Positions 1 to 6,267 of a DNA stretch of 19,205 nucleotides are shown one piece after another (position 1 is the first letter of the stretch; the number at the start of each line of letters is the position of its first letter). Made by a program: the position numbers and the translations under genes. The notes below the pieces were generated by a model. That model made no database searches. It saw only the letters and a program-made list of their open reading frames with translations, and was not told where the DNA came from. This stretch comes from an uncultured Clostridia bacterium (GTDB lineage: Bacteria > Bacillota > Clostridia > UBA1381 > UMGS1253): NCBI GenBank assembly GCA_934457145.1, contig CAKSHP010000032.1:1-19205 (forward strand), written 5' to 3'.

Positions 1-131
1 ATATACTGAGGGCTTGTTTTTTCCGGTTCTAATTTTTTTCTGAGCGTAGCCATAAAAACACGCAGCGAAGCAATGTCATTTTCCCGGCTGCTGCCCCAAA
101 TTTGCATAGCATAAATTGTATTCAGCTGTTC
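1..131 (-). pseudogene. KdpE-like response regulator, C-terminal DNA-binding fragment (remnant, runs off the window)
   Basis: Reading the minus strand from 131 down to 1 gives about 43 codons that match the end of the winged-helix domain of OmpR-class response regulators. The residues IYAMQIWGSS, then ENDIASLRVFMATLRKKLEP, then SPQY correspond to the usual W-G turn, the recognition helix with LRV...LRKKLEP and the start of the PxYI hairpin. The 'ASLRVFMATLRKK' form is closest to KdpE. An in-frame TAA at 132-134 closes the frame, and no receiver domain or earlier part of the winged helix is visible between here and the tRNA at 252. An ATG at 107 has no convincing ribosome binding site. I read this as the 3' stump of a broken gene; its end lies outside the window. 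Confidence is good for the family and moderate for pseudogene status. Confidence 0.6.
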
Positions 132-215
132 TTATATTGCCTTGGAATCAACTTTATTTTCAGTTATTTGTGTCAAATCCTTTGGCAACACAAACTGAAA
201 TCTAAATCGACGAAT

Positions 216-248
216 AAAAAAGCACAGCCATTTTAACTGTACTTTTTT
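216..248 (-). terminator. intrinsic terminator after tRNA-Leu
   Basis: A 7-bp stem (221-227 with 237-243) lies directly downstream of the tRNA CCA end in the minus direction and is followed by a run of T. It is also flanked by a run of A, so it could work in both directions. One G·U pair forms in the minus-strand RNA. Confidence 0.7.
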
Positions 249-251
249 CGG

Positions 252-338
252 TGGTGCACCCTGGGAGACTTGAACTCCCATGAAATTGCTTTCACATGGA
301 CCTGAACCATGCGCGTCTGCCAATTCCGCCAAGGGTGC
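252..338 (-). tRNA. tRNA-Leu (anticodon CAG)
   Basis: The minus strand folds as a class II tRNA of 87 nt. The acceptor strands GCACCCT and AGGGTGC pair, followed by discriminator A and an encoded CCA. The anticodon stem CATGG/CCATG encloses the loop TTCAGGT, giving anticodon CAG, which reads CUG leucine codons. There is a long variable arm, and the T-arm GGGAG-TTCAAGT-CTCCC is perfectly paired. It is transcribed with the damaged copy at 401-480 from the promoter at 609-637 and ends at the terminator at 216-248. Confidence 0.95.
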
Positions 339-400
339 ATATATTAAATTTTAAGTTATCAGCATTTACACAAGCCGTTTTTGTTTACTCCCTTAAAAAG

Positions 401-480
401 GGTTCACGGACTTGAACTTCCATGAAATTGCTTTCACATGGACCTGAACCATGCGCGTCTGCCGATTCCGCCACGGGTGC
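401..480 (-). pseudogene. truncated tRNA-Leu (CAG) copy lacking its 3' end
   Basis: From 480 downwards the minus strand is nearly identical to the intact tRNA-Leu for about 70 nt. It has the same D-arm, anticodon loop TTCAGGT and variable arm, with only three substitutions. Similarity stops right after the T-loop. The 5' acceptor strand is GCACCCG and would need CGGGTGC, but the sequence instead continues CCGTGAACCC. The T-stem half GGAAG has no CTTCC partner, and there is no CCA. A mature tRNA cannot form. The copy lies between the promoter and the intact gene, so it would be part of the same precursor. Confidence 0.8.
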
Positions 481-608
481 AAATATAAATAAAATTTAAA
501 ATAAGTCAAAAATATAACCTTTAATTTTTACACGGCAAGGTTAAACCGAGACGGAGCAAAAAGCTTAATCCGCATACGTAAAAACTTTACACAAGTTATT
601 ACACAAAT

Positions 609-637
609 ATTATAGCAAAGCGCAAGCCGTTTGTCAA
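609..637 (-). promoter_or_regulatory. consensus housekeeping promoter for the tRNA-Leu pair
   Basis: The minus strand reads TTGACA (637-632), a 17-bp spacer and TATAAT (614-609), a perfect sigma-A consensus. Transcription would start near 602, leaving a leader of about 120 nt before the first tRNA copy at 480. That leader (481-602) holds only an imperfect TTTTTAC/GTAAAAA inverted repeat and no gene. Confidence 0.85.
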
Positions 638-671
638 GTAATTTTTTTAGTTAATTTTAAATAAAAACCAT

Positions 672-712
672 AAAAAGCAATAAGACAGCCTTTTTATAAA
701 GGCTGCCTTATT
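672..712 (-). terminator. intrinsic terminator of the pst-phoU operon
   Basis: A 15-bp hairpin (679-693 with 698-712) lies 24 bp beyond the stop of the sensor gene. One position is a G·U pair in minus-strand RNA but a C·A mismatch in plus-strand RNA, which points to the minus direction. An imperfect T-rich stretch follows. It marks the true end of the operon and shows that the short sensor gene is not followed by a lost ATPase exon. Confidence 0.8.
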
Positions 713-736
713 TTAACCAAATCAGTTTAACTTGCG

Positions 737-1909
737 CTAAGAGTTATTGTTTGTATCCGTTATTTTATCTATACTCTCTATGATGCTTTCGGATTTTTGG
801 TGTATTTTTTTTGCAACGTCTGCCAAATCATCTTCTTTTACAAGACCGTTTTCAATAAGCTGTGCACCGGTTATTATAGATTGAACAGATGTTTTGAGTT
901 CATACGACAGTTTCCGCACGGCGTCATTTTGACGGTTTTTCAAAAGCTCCGCGAGCGTTATATCAAATATTATAATAATCATATTTTCAAAAACTCTGCC
1001 GGCTCTGAAAAGATATATTTTATCTTCTTTTTGAATTTTAACTTCCTCTCTGCCCGACTTTTTAGCCTTCTCAATCATATTCGTTACCTTTTCGTTTCGC
1101 TCTATGGTTAAAAAGTCTTTACCTATGCACGAATCATCGGCATTAAAAATTTTCTTTGCCGCAAAGTTAATATTTAAAATAACATTATTTTCATCAAATG
1201 CAACTATACCTTCGTTTAAATCATTATATATTCTTTCAAATTCCTCTCGTTTTTCTTCGAGCTTTGCTTTTTGAAATTCAATTTCTTTACCCTGCTTATC
1301 AATACGCGTTAAAAGCGGTGAAAGTTCGTCATATGCTTTGCTTTCCAACGGATTTTTCAAATCGATTGTGTTAATCGGCTTTACAATTTGTTTTGCCATT
1401 TTTTTTGCAAGCAGCAAAGCAATAACAATTGCTGCCGCAATCAGCGTCATAACGGGCTGAAGCATACCAACAAGCATCGGCACAAACGAATACTGCGTGA
1501 CAGATACTCTTAAAATTTTACCGTCCGTCATTCTTTTTGCAAGGTAAACCGTTTTTTCCGTCAAAGTTGCAGAATATCTTGTATCTCTGCCGACTCCGAG
1601 CTGCATTGCCTCTTTTACTTCTTTTCGGTCTTTGTGGTTATCCATTGCGGCGGCATTCGCTCTGCTGTCGTTTAAAACGGCGCCGTCGGTATCAATTAAG
1701 GTTATACGAAAATCGTTTGTTTTTAAATTATCAAAATATTTTTCGCCGGCCGTATCTACTCCCTGCATTGCCAGGTCCATTTGATATTCAAGCATTTTTT
1801 CTTCTGCCGATGAAAAAAATCCGTAAAGTACACAAAATATAATAACACACGCCGCTAAAAGCACCGCCATCGACGATATAAGAATTGATTTAAAAATCTT
1901 TTTTGTCAC
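737..1909 (-). CDS. PhoR-like sensor protein lacking the kinase ATPase domain and the phospho-acceptor histidine
   Basis: This is a 390-residue membrane sensor, last gene of the pst-phoU operon. Start is GTG with GAGGG seven bases upstream, 34 bp after phoU. Visible in order: transmembrane segment about 10-32, an extracytoplasmic region about 33-143, a second transmembrane segment about 144-168, a linker with coiled coil to about 226, a PAS domain about 227-320, and a dimerisation helix pair about 326-385. PhoR kinases have SHELKTP in that helix; here it reads SYELKTS, with Tyr336 (codon TAT) replacing the phosphorylated His. The protein then stops at 390, with no N, G1 or G2 box of a HATPase domain. 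A terminator follows, and no ATPase sequence is seen in the other frames downstream. Catalysis as a kinase is therefore excluded. It may be a sensing or scaffolding partner of PhoU or of a separate PhoR, or a decaying gene. Confidence in the family is high; the function is unknown. Confidence 0.85.
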   Translation of the reverse strand: MTKKIFKSILISSMAVLLAACVIIFCVLYGFFSSAEEKMLEYQMDLAMQGVDTAGEKYFDNLKTNDFRITLIDTDGAVLNDSRANAAAMDNHKDRKEVKEAMQLGVGRDTRYSATLTEKTVYLAKRMTDGKILRVSVTQYSFVPMLVGMLQPVMTLIAAAIVIALLLAKKMAKQIVKPINTIDLKNPLESKAYDELSPLLTRIDKQGKEIEFQKAKLEEKREEFERIYNDLNEGIVAFDENNVILNINFAAKKIFNADDSCIGKDFLTIERNEKVTNMIEKAKKSGREEVKIQKEDKIYLFRAGRVFENMIIIIFDITLAELLKNRQNDAVRKLSYELKTSVQSIITGAQLIENGLVKEDDLADVAKKIHQKSESIIESIDKITDTNNNS

Positions 1910-1943
1910 AGCTTTTCCCTCTTTTCCGCATACGCTTAATCAG

Positions 1944-2597
1944 CTATATTTCTTCAACACCTTTGTGAAATCCAGTTATAGAAAAAACAACCCACTCAGC
2001 TATATTGGTGGCATGGTCGCCTATGCGCTCAAAGTATTTTGCTATCATAAGCAAATCTATTGCATACTCGCCGTCTGCCGGATTTGACGAAATGATACTT
2101 ATTAAATCTTTTTTTGTTTTATCAAAATAATCGTCTACCACATCATCGGTTTTTATAACCTCGTTTGCAATGCTTTCATCCTGCTTTACATAAGCATCAA
2201 TGCTTTCGCTTACCATTTTTATAACCGTTTTTCCCATTTGCTTTATATATGCACATTCGCCGCCGCTGCGGCCTTTCATAAAAGAAATTATTTCAGCTAT
2301 GTCATACGCCTGATCGCCTATGCGCTCCATGTCCGTAATCATTTTAAGCGCCGAAGAAATCTGTCTTAAATCGCGCGCCACCGGCTGCTGCGAAAGCAGA
2401 AGCTTTAAACATCTTTTTTCAATTACATGTTCCATCTCATCAATTTTATCATCAATCGGAAGAGCATTTTTTGCAGCCTGTTCATCACCGTCCGTTAAAG
2501 CTTTTGTGACAACCGCAATAATTCTTTCGCAAAGCGCACCCATTTCGATAAGCTCATGATTAAGCATTGCAAGATCTTTATCAAATTTGCTTCTCAT
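1944..2597 (-). CDS. phoU: phosphate uptake and signalling regulator PhoU
   Basis: This is a 217-residue cytoplasmic protein, the usual PhoU length, made of two similar three-helix halves. Each half carries the metal-binding E-R-I-G-D signature: MERIGDQAYDIAE around residues 90-103 and FERIGDHATNIAE around 190-202. PhoU proteins damp phosphate import and connect the Pst transporter to the PhoR kinase. Start is ATG with AAAGGA upstream, 30 bp after the pstB stop, inside the pst operon. The gene directly behind it codes for a kinase-dead PhoR homologue, so the signalling partner of PhoU here may not be a normal kinase. Confidence 0.96.
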   Translation of the reverse strand: MRSKFDKDLAMLNHELIEMGALCERIIAVVTKALTDGDEQAAKNALPIDDKIDEMEHVIEKRCLKLLLSQQPVARDLRQISSALKMITDMERIGDQAYDIAEIISFMKGRSGGECAYIKQMGKTVIKMVSESIDAYVKQDESIANEVIKTDDVVDDYFDKTKKDLISIISSNPADGEYAIDLLMIAKYFERIGDHATNIAEWVVFSITGFHKGVEEI

Positions 2598-2627
2598 ATA
2601 CTATCAATCCTTTCAAAATCAACATTA

Positions 2628-3383
2628 TTAACCAAATCTGCCCGTGATATAATCTTCTGTGCGTTTGTCGCGCGGTTTCGAGAAAAGCTTTTGCGTGCTG
2701 TCTGCTTCAACAAGTTCACCAAGCAGGAAAAATGCCGTTTTATCGGATATCCTGACCGCTTGCTGCATGTTATGCGTTACAATTATTATTGTGTATTTCT
2801 TTTTCAGCTCGCTTGCAAGCTCCTCTATTTTTGAAGTTGAGATAGGATCAAGTGCGCTGGTCGGTTCGTCCATCAAAAGCACCTCCGGCTCAACCGCAAG
2901 CGCACGGGCGATACACAGTCTTTGCTGCTGACCGCCGGAAAGTCCTAATGCTGATTTTTTTAATCTGTCTTTAACTTCCTGCCAGATTGCCGCTCCTTTA
3001 AGCGAACTTTCCACAATTTCATCAAGCTTTGCCTTGCTTTTTATACCATGTGTACGGGGTCCGTAGGCAATATTATCATATATGCTCATAGGAAAGGGAT
3101 TCGGTTTTTGAAATACCATGCCTATTTCTTTTCTAAGTTCGCACACATCTGTTGAAACATCAAAAATATCAGTTCCCTTGTATTTTACTTCGCCTGTTAT
3201 TCTCACACCGCCGACAAGGTCGTTCATTCTGTTGAGTGTTTTTAAAAAGGTTGATTTTCCGCAGCCTGACGGACCTATAAGAGCGGTAATGCTGTTTTTT
3301 TCTATGTCAATGCTCACATTTTTAAGTGCCTGAGTGTTTGTGTAAAACAAACACAAATCCTTTACCGTTATAATATTATTCAT
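2628..3383 (-). CDS. pstB: phosphate ABC transporter ATP-binding protein PstB
   Basis: This is a 251-residue ABC ATPase that energises phosphate import through PstC/PstA on the inner face of the membrane. Walker A GPSGCGKST is at 37-45, the Q-loop glutamine in FQKPNPFPMS at about 92, signature LSGGQQQR at 148-155, Walker B VLLMDEP at 168-174 and the H-loop histidine at 204. The FQKPNPFPMSIYDN stretch is typical of PstB. Start ATG has AGAGGAGA upstream and overlaps the pstA stop by four bases (ATGA), indicating translational coupling. Confidence 0.98.
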   Translation of the reverse strand: MNNIITVKDLCLFYTNTQALKNVSIDIEKNSITALIGPSGCGKSTFLKTLNRMNDLVGGVRITGEVKYKGTDIFDVSTDVCELRKEIGMVFQKPNPFPMSIYDNIAYGPRTHGIKSKAKLDEIVESSLKGAAIWQEVKDRLKKSALGLSGGQQQRLCIARALAVEPEVLLMDEPTSALDPISTSKIEELASELKKKYTIIIVTHNMQQAVRISDKTAFFLLGELVEADSTQKLFSKPRDKRTEDYITGRFG

Positions 3384-4228
3384 ATATTTCTCCTCTTTTC
3401 AAAATACTTGCCCGTAAGTGTTGCTACAATATTTATAATCAAGGCAATAATCATCAAAATAGCTGCAATTGCAAATGCCACTTCAAACTCACCCTGCTCC
3501 TTTGCATAAACATACAAAGCCACCGTGAGCGTTGCGCCCGCACTTTGCAATCCCTTTTTAAATCCGTTTAACGAGTGTGCAAATCCCGCCGTGAACAAAA
3601 GGGCTGCCGATTCGCCGATTATTCTTCCGACTGATAAAATACATCCCGTTATTATGCCCGGGGCACATCCCGGAAGAACCACTGTTCGTATCGTACGCCA
3701 TTTTCCCGCTCCGAGAGCCGCGGCGCCTTCTCTGTAGCTTTGGGGAACTGTTTTTAAGCTTTCCTGAGTTGTTCGCATGATTGTCGGCAAATTCATAACA
3801 ACAAGCGTGAGCGCGCCGGCAAGAAGCGAAGTTTTCATATTTAAAAACTGACAGAAAAACAACATTCCGACCAGGCCGTATATTACCGACGGTATCGCCG
3901 ACAAGGTTTCCGCAGCATATTCAATTACCGCAACCATGCGCTTGTTTTTTGCATATTCCGTTAAATAAACTGCTGCACCAACGCCTATCGGAAGCACAAT
4001 TGCCACTGCGGCAATTATTATATAAAGCGTGTTTAATATATCCGGCAAAATACCTATAGAGTCTGCAAGATAACTCGGCGATGTGGTAAGAAGCTTAAAT
4101 GTTATATTAGGCAGGCCCTTAAACAGAACATATACAATCATAAATATTACCAAAAGAAAAGTAAGTACGCTGCAAATTCCCATAGCAGCCTTCATTGCGG
4201 CAATATATAATTTTCTCTTTTTTTGCAT
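3380..4228 (-). CDS. pstA: phosphate ABC transporter permease PstA
   Basis: This is an integral membrane permease of 282 residues with about six transmembrane helices and the BPD_transp_1 cytoplasmic loop (EGAAALGAGKWRTI, about residues 167-180) that docks on PstB. It forms the channel with PstC. I chose the ATG at 4228 (protein begins MQKKRKLY) because GAGGGGG lies about eight bases upstream of it. The frame is open from an earlier ATG at 4249, which sits directly against the pstC stop without its own binding site and would add seven residues. It overlaps pstB by four bases. Confidence 0.93.
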   Translation of the reverse strand: MQKKRKLYIAAMKAAMGICSVLTFLLVIFMIVYVLFKGLPNITFKLLTTSPSYLADSIGILPDILNTLYIIIAAVAIVLPIGVGAAVYLTEYAKNKRMVAVIEYAAETLSAIPSVIYGLVGMLFFCQFLNMKTSLLAGALTLVVMNLPTIMRTTQESLKTVPQSYREGAAALGAGKWRTIRTVVLPGCAPGIITGCILSVGRIIGESAALLFTAGFAHSLNGFKKGLQSAGATLTVALYVYAKEQGEFEVAFAIAAILMIIALIINIVATLTGKYFEKRRNI

Positions 4229-4251
4229 CTTTTCTTCCCCCTCTTGCATTA

Positions 4252-5130
4252 TTACTTTTCTTTGCTTCTTTTAAGCAGGAAGTTAAGCAATGCGTTTATA
4301 AGCATTATAAACAAAAACAACACCAATGCAATAGAAAACAATGCCTGTCTTTGAAGCCCTGCCGAATATGACATTTCGCTTGCCACAGCCGTTGTTAAAA
4401 ATCTGACGCTTTCAAAAAGTTTAGGCATATTTGCCGCATTGCCCGACACCATCATAACGGCCATTGCCTCGCCTATCGCACGCCCGACTCCCAAAACAAC
4501 CGCCGCTGCAATTCCGCTTTTTGCCGCCGGAACCGATACTTTAAAATATGTTTCAACAGGCGTTGCGCCGAGTGCAAGCGAAGCGTCTTCATATTCTTTC
4601 GGCACAGCGTCAAGCGCCGTTATCGAAACCTTTATTATCGACGGCAAGATCATAACTGCAAGCACAATAATTGCCGCCAAAAGACTTGCCCCGTCCGGAA
4701 CATGAAAAATTTCTCTTATTTTAGGCACAAGCACAAGCATACCGACCAAACCGTAAACAACCGACGGAATACCGGCAAGCAAGCTTACCGCAGCTTCTGC
4801 GGCATTTCTGATCTTTGCCGGAGCAATTTTTGAAAGATACACCGCCGTGAAAAATCCCACCGGGACACCTACCAAAATTGCTCCCGCGGTTCCGTAGATA
4901 CTGGTTAATATAAACGGCAATATTCCGAATTGCGGCTCAGCAGCGGTCGACGCCCATGTTTTTCCGAATAAAAATTTAATAAGCCCTATTTTCTTTATTG
5001 CCGGTATGCCCGAAATGATAAGGTAAATACTTATCAAAAGCACACAGCCTACCGCAATCAGACCTAAAATCAAAAACAATATATGAATAGCATTTTCCAA
5101 GAGTTTTTTTGCGTTTTTTGATTTTCCCAT
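4252..5130 (-). CDS. pstC: phosphate ABC transporter permease PstC
   Basis: This is a 292-residue integral membrane permease, partner of PstA. There is a long first hydrophobic helix after a Lys-rich start, about six transmembrane segments, and the EAA-type loop with DASLALGATPVETYFKV that contacts PstB. The start at 5130 (MGKSKNAKK) is preferred because GGAG lies seven bases upstream. A further ATG at 5154 would add eight residues and lacks a good binding site. It follows pstS after a gap that contains a strong hairpin (5218-5253), so its expression is probably set below that of pstS. Confidence 0.94.
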   Translation of the reverse strand: MGKSKNAKKLLENAIHILFLILGLIAVGCVLLISIYLIISGIPAIKKIGLIKFLFGKTWASTAAEPQFGILPFILTSIYGTAGAILVGVPVGFFTAVYLSKIAPAKIRNAAEAAVSLLAGIPSVVYGLVGMLVLVPKIREIFHVPDGASLLAAIIVLAVMILPSIIKVSITALDAVPKEYEDASLALGATPVETYFKVSVPAAKSGIAAAVVLGVGRAIGEAMAVMMVSGNAANMPKLFESVRFLTTAVASEMSYSAGLQRQALFSIALVLFLFIMLINALLNFLLKRSKEK

Positions 5131-5217
5131 AACAAATCTCCATTCCACCGCCATGCGCCGGCATAATCAAAAGGATAACACAAAAATTTTTTTCGCGTTA
5201 AATTCCTTAGATTTTAA

Positions 5218-5253
5218 ATATCACAAAACTGCCCGAAGGCAGTTTCGTGATAT
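5218..5253 (-). promoter_or_regulatory. hairpin with UUCG tetraloop between pstS and pstC
   Basis: A 16-bp stem (5218-5233 with 5238-5253) closes on a TTCG loop just after the pstS stop. One pair is G·U in the minus-strand transcript and would be a C·A mismatch in plus RNA, so it is built for the pst mRNA. No T run follows, so it is probably not a terminator. It more likely protects the pstS 3' end after processing, giving more binding protein than permease. Confidence 0.8.
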
Positions 5254-5259
5254 TTGTTA

Positions 5260-6093
5260 CTAGTTTGCTGCAACTGCGCCTGCCTGTGCAATAATCTTTG
5301 CAGCATCGGCAGAAGTTGCATAGTCAAAGAATGCCTGAGCCTGTTTTGAAAGCGGCGAGTCTTTTTTGGTTACCAGCACGAACGGACGCTGTACAACATA
5401 GCTGCCGTCTTTAACGGTGCTTTCGTTTGCTTCAACCCCGCCTACTTTAACTGCCTTTACGCTGTCTTTAACTGCTGCTAAAGAAGCATAACCTATAGCG
5501 TTAGGATTTTTTGAAACCGTTGTTATAACGTCGCCTGTTGAAGTAAGCTCCTGGCGGTATGCACATTTGTCTTTCGTATTTGTAATAGATTCAAAACCAT
5601 CTCTCGTACCGCTGCCGGCTTCTCTGCCTATAAGCACGATTTCACCGTCGCTGCCGCCTACCTGTGACCAGTTTGTTATCTCGCCTGTATAAATCTTTGC
5701 GATATCTTCAAGGCTTATATCGCTTACATTGTTCTGCGGATTTACGATTATTGCAATTCCGTCGTAAGCAAGAACTGTTTCCTCAAGTCCGGAAGCTTTT
5801 TCTTCATCTTTTAATGCACGGCTTGAAAGGCCTATATCGCATCTGCCCTGTGAAACTGCTGTTATTCCCGAACCGGAACCCGTGGGGTTATAAGTAAAAG
5901 CAACATTTGGGTTTATAATTTTAAACGACTCTCCCAAAGCGCCTATAACCTTTTCCATCGATGTTGAACCGTCGGTTGCAACCGTTCCCGAAATTTCCGA
6001 AGAAGTTTCGTTTGATGCTTGTTTGCTGCCGCATCCGGCAAACAGACCTACTGCCAAAATAACCGATAATAAAGTAACAATTGTTTTTCTCAT
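5260..6093 (-). CDS. pstS: phosphate-binding lipoprotein PstS
   Basis: This is a 277-residue secreted lipoprotein that captures phosphate outside the cell and hands it to PstC/PstA. The signal peptide ends in the lipobox LFAGC, with Cys21 as lipidated residue, followed by a short Ser/Glu linker. The phosphate-binding loops are visible: DGSTSMEK at 41-48, TGSGSG at 71-76, DIGLSSR at 86-92 and GREAGSGTR at 156-164. Start is ATG with AGGGAGA upstream. It is the first gene of the operon and lies about 50 bp downstream of the predicted transcription start of a Pho-box promoter, so it should be induced by phosphate starvation. Confidence 0.97.
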   Translation of the reverse strand: MRKTIVTLLSVILAVGLFAGCGSKQASNETSSEISGTVATDGSTSMEKVIGALGESFKIINPNVAFTYNPTGSGSGITAVSQGRCDIGLSSRALKDEEKASGLEETVLAYDGIAIIVNPQNNVSDISLEDIAKIYTGEITNWSQVGGSDGEIVLIGREAGSGTRDGFESITNTKDKCAYRQELTSTGDVITTVSKNPNAIGYASLAAVKDSVKAVKVGGVEANESTVKDGSYVVQRPFVLVTKKDSPLSKQAQAFFDYATSADAAKIIAQAGAVAAN

Positions 6094-6122
6094 AACTAAA
6101 AATCTCCCTACATTATTTTTTT

Positions 6123-6140
6123 TGTGATTTCCTTATCACA
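6123..6140 (-). promoter_or_regulatory. short inverted repeat at the start of the pst transcript
   Basis: TGTGAT and ATCACA flank a 6-nt spacer on the minus strand. The repeat begins where transcription from the Pho-box promoter should start (about 6140), so it would form a hairpin at the 5' end of the mRNA. It may stabilise the mRNA or be an operator. The stem is only 6 bp. Confidence 0.4.
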
Positions 6141-6146
6141 TCTACA

Positions 6147-6201
6147 ATTATATATTTGCTATGTTAAATATAAAAGCGTTGTCATGTTAAATGTATGTTA
6201 A
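6147..6201 (-). promoter_or_regulatory. Pho box and promoter of the pst operon
   Basis: On the minus strand three exact TTAACA hexamers lie at 6201-6196, 6190-6185 and 6167-6162. The first two are 11 bp apart and the third 23 bp further, in register with two 11-bp steps; the intermediate position is degenerate. This matches the PhoP box known from Bacillus (TTAACA-like repeats with about 5-bp spacers). TATAAT follows at 6152-6147, and no good -35 hexamer is present at the right distance, as expected for an activator-dependent promoter. Predicted start is near 6140. Confidence 0.85.
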
Positions 6202-6211
6202 AAAATTTCAC

Positions 6212-6251
6212 TAAAAAAATAACGGCATACCGGTTTAAAACCGATATGCCG
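6212..6251 (-). terminator. intrinsic terminator of the repeat-protein gene
   Basis: A 13-bp stem (CGGCATA... arms between 6223 and 6251) is followed in the minus direction by TTATTTTTTT. One pair is G·U only in minus-strand RNA. It separates the PHP/repeat-protein unit from the Pho-box promoter of pstS, so the two units are transcribed independently. Confidence 0.85.
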
Positions 6252-6267
6252 CATTTTTATGCTTTTA

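Noticed and set aside
132..332. Minus-strand 66-codon frame
   Set aside because: It runs through the tRNA-Leu gene and its terminator; its first residues are translated tRNA.
737..800. Possibility that the missing HATPase domain of the PhoR-like protein continues in another frame after a frameshift
   Set aside because: Only about 25 bp separate the stop from the terminator hairpin, and the sequence beyond leads into the tRNA promoter; no N-box or G-box motifs appear in any frame.
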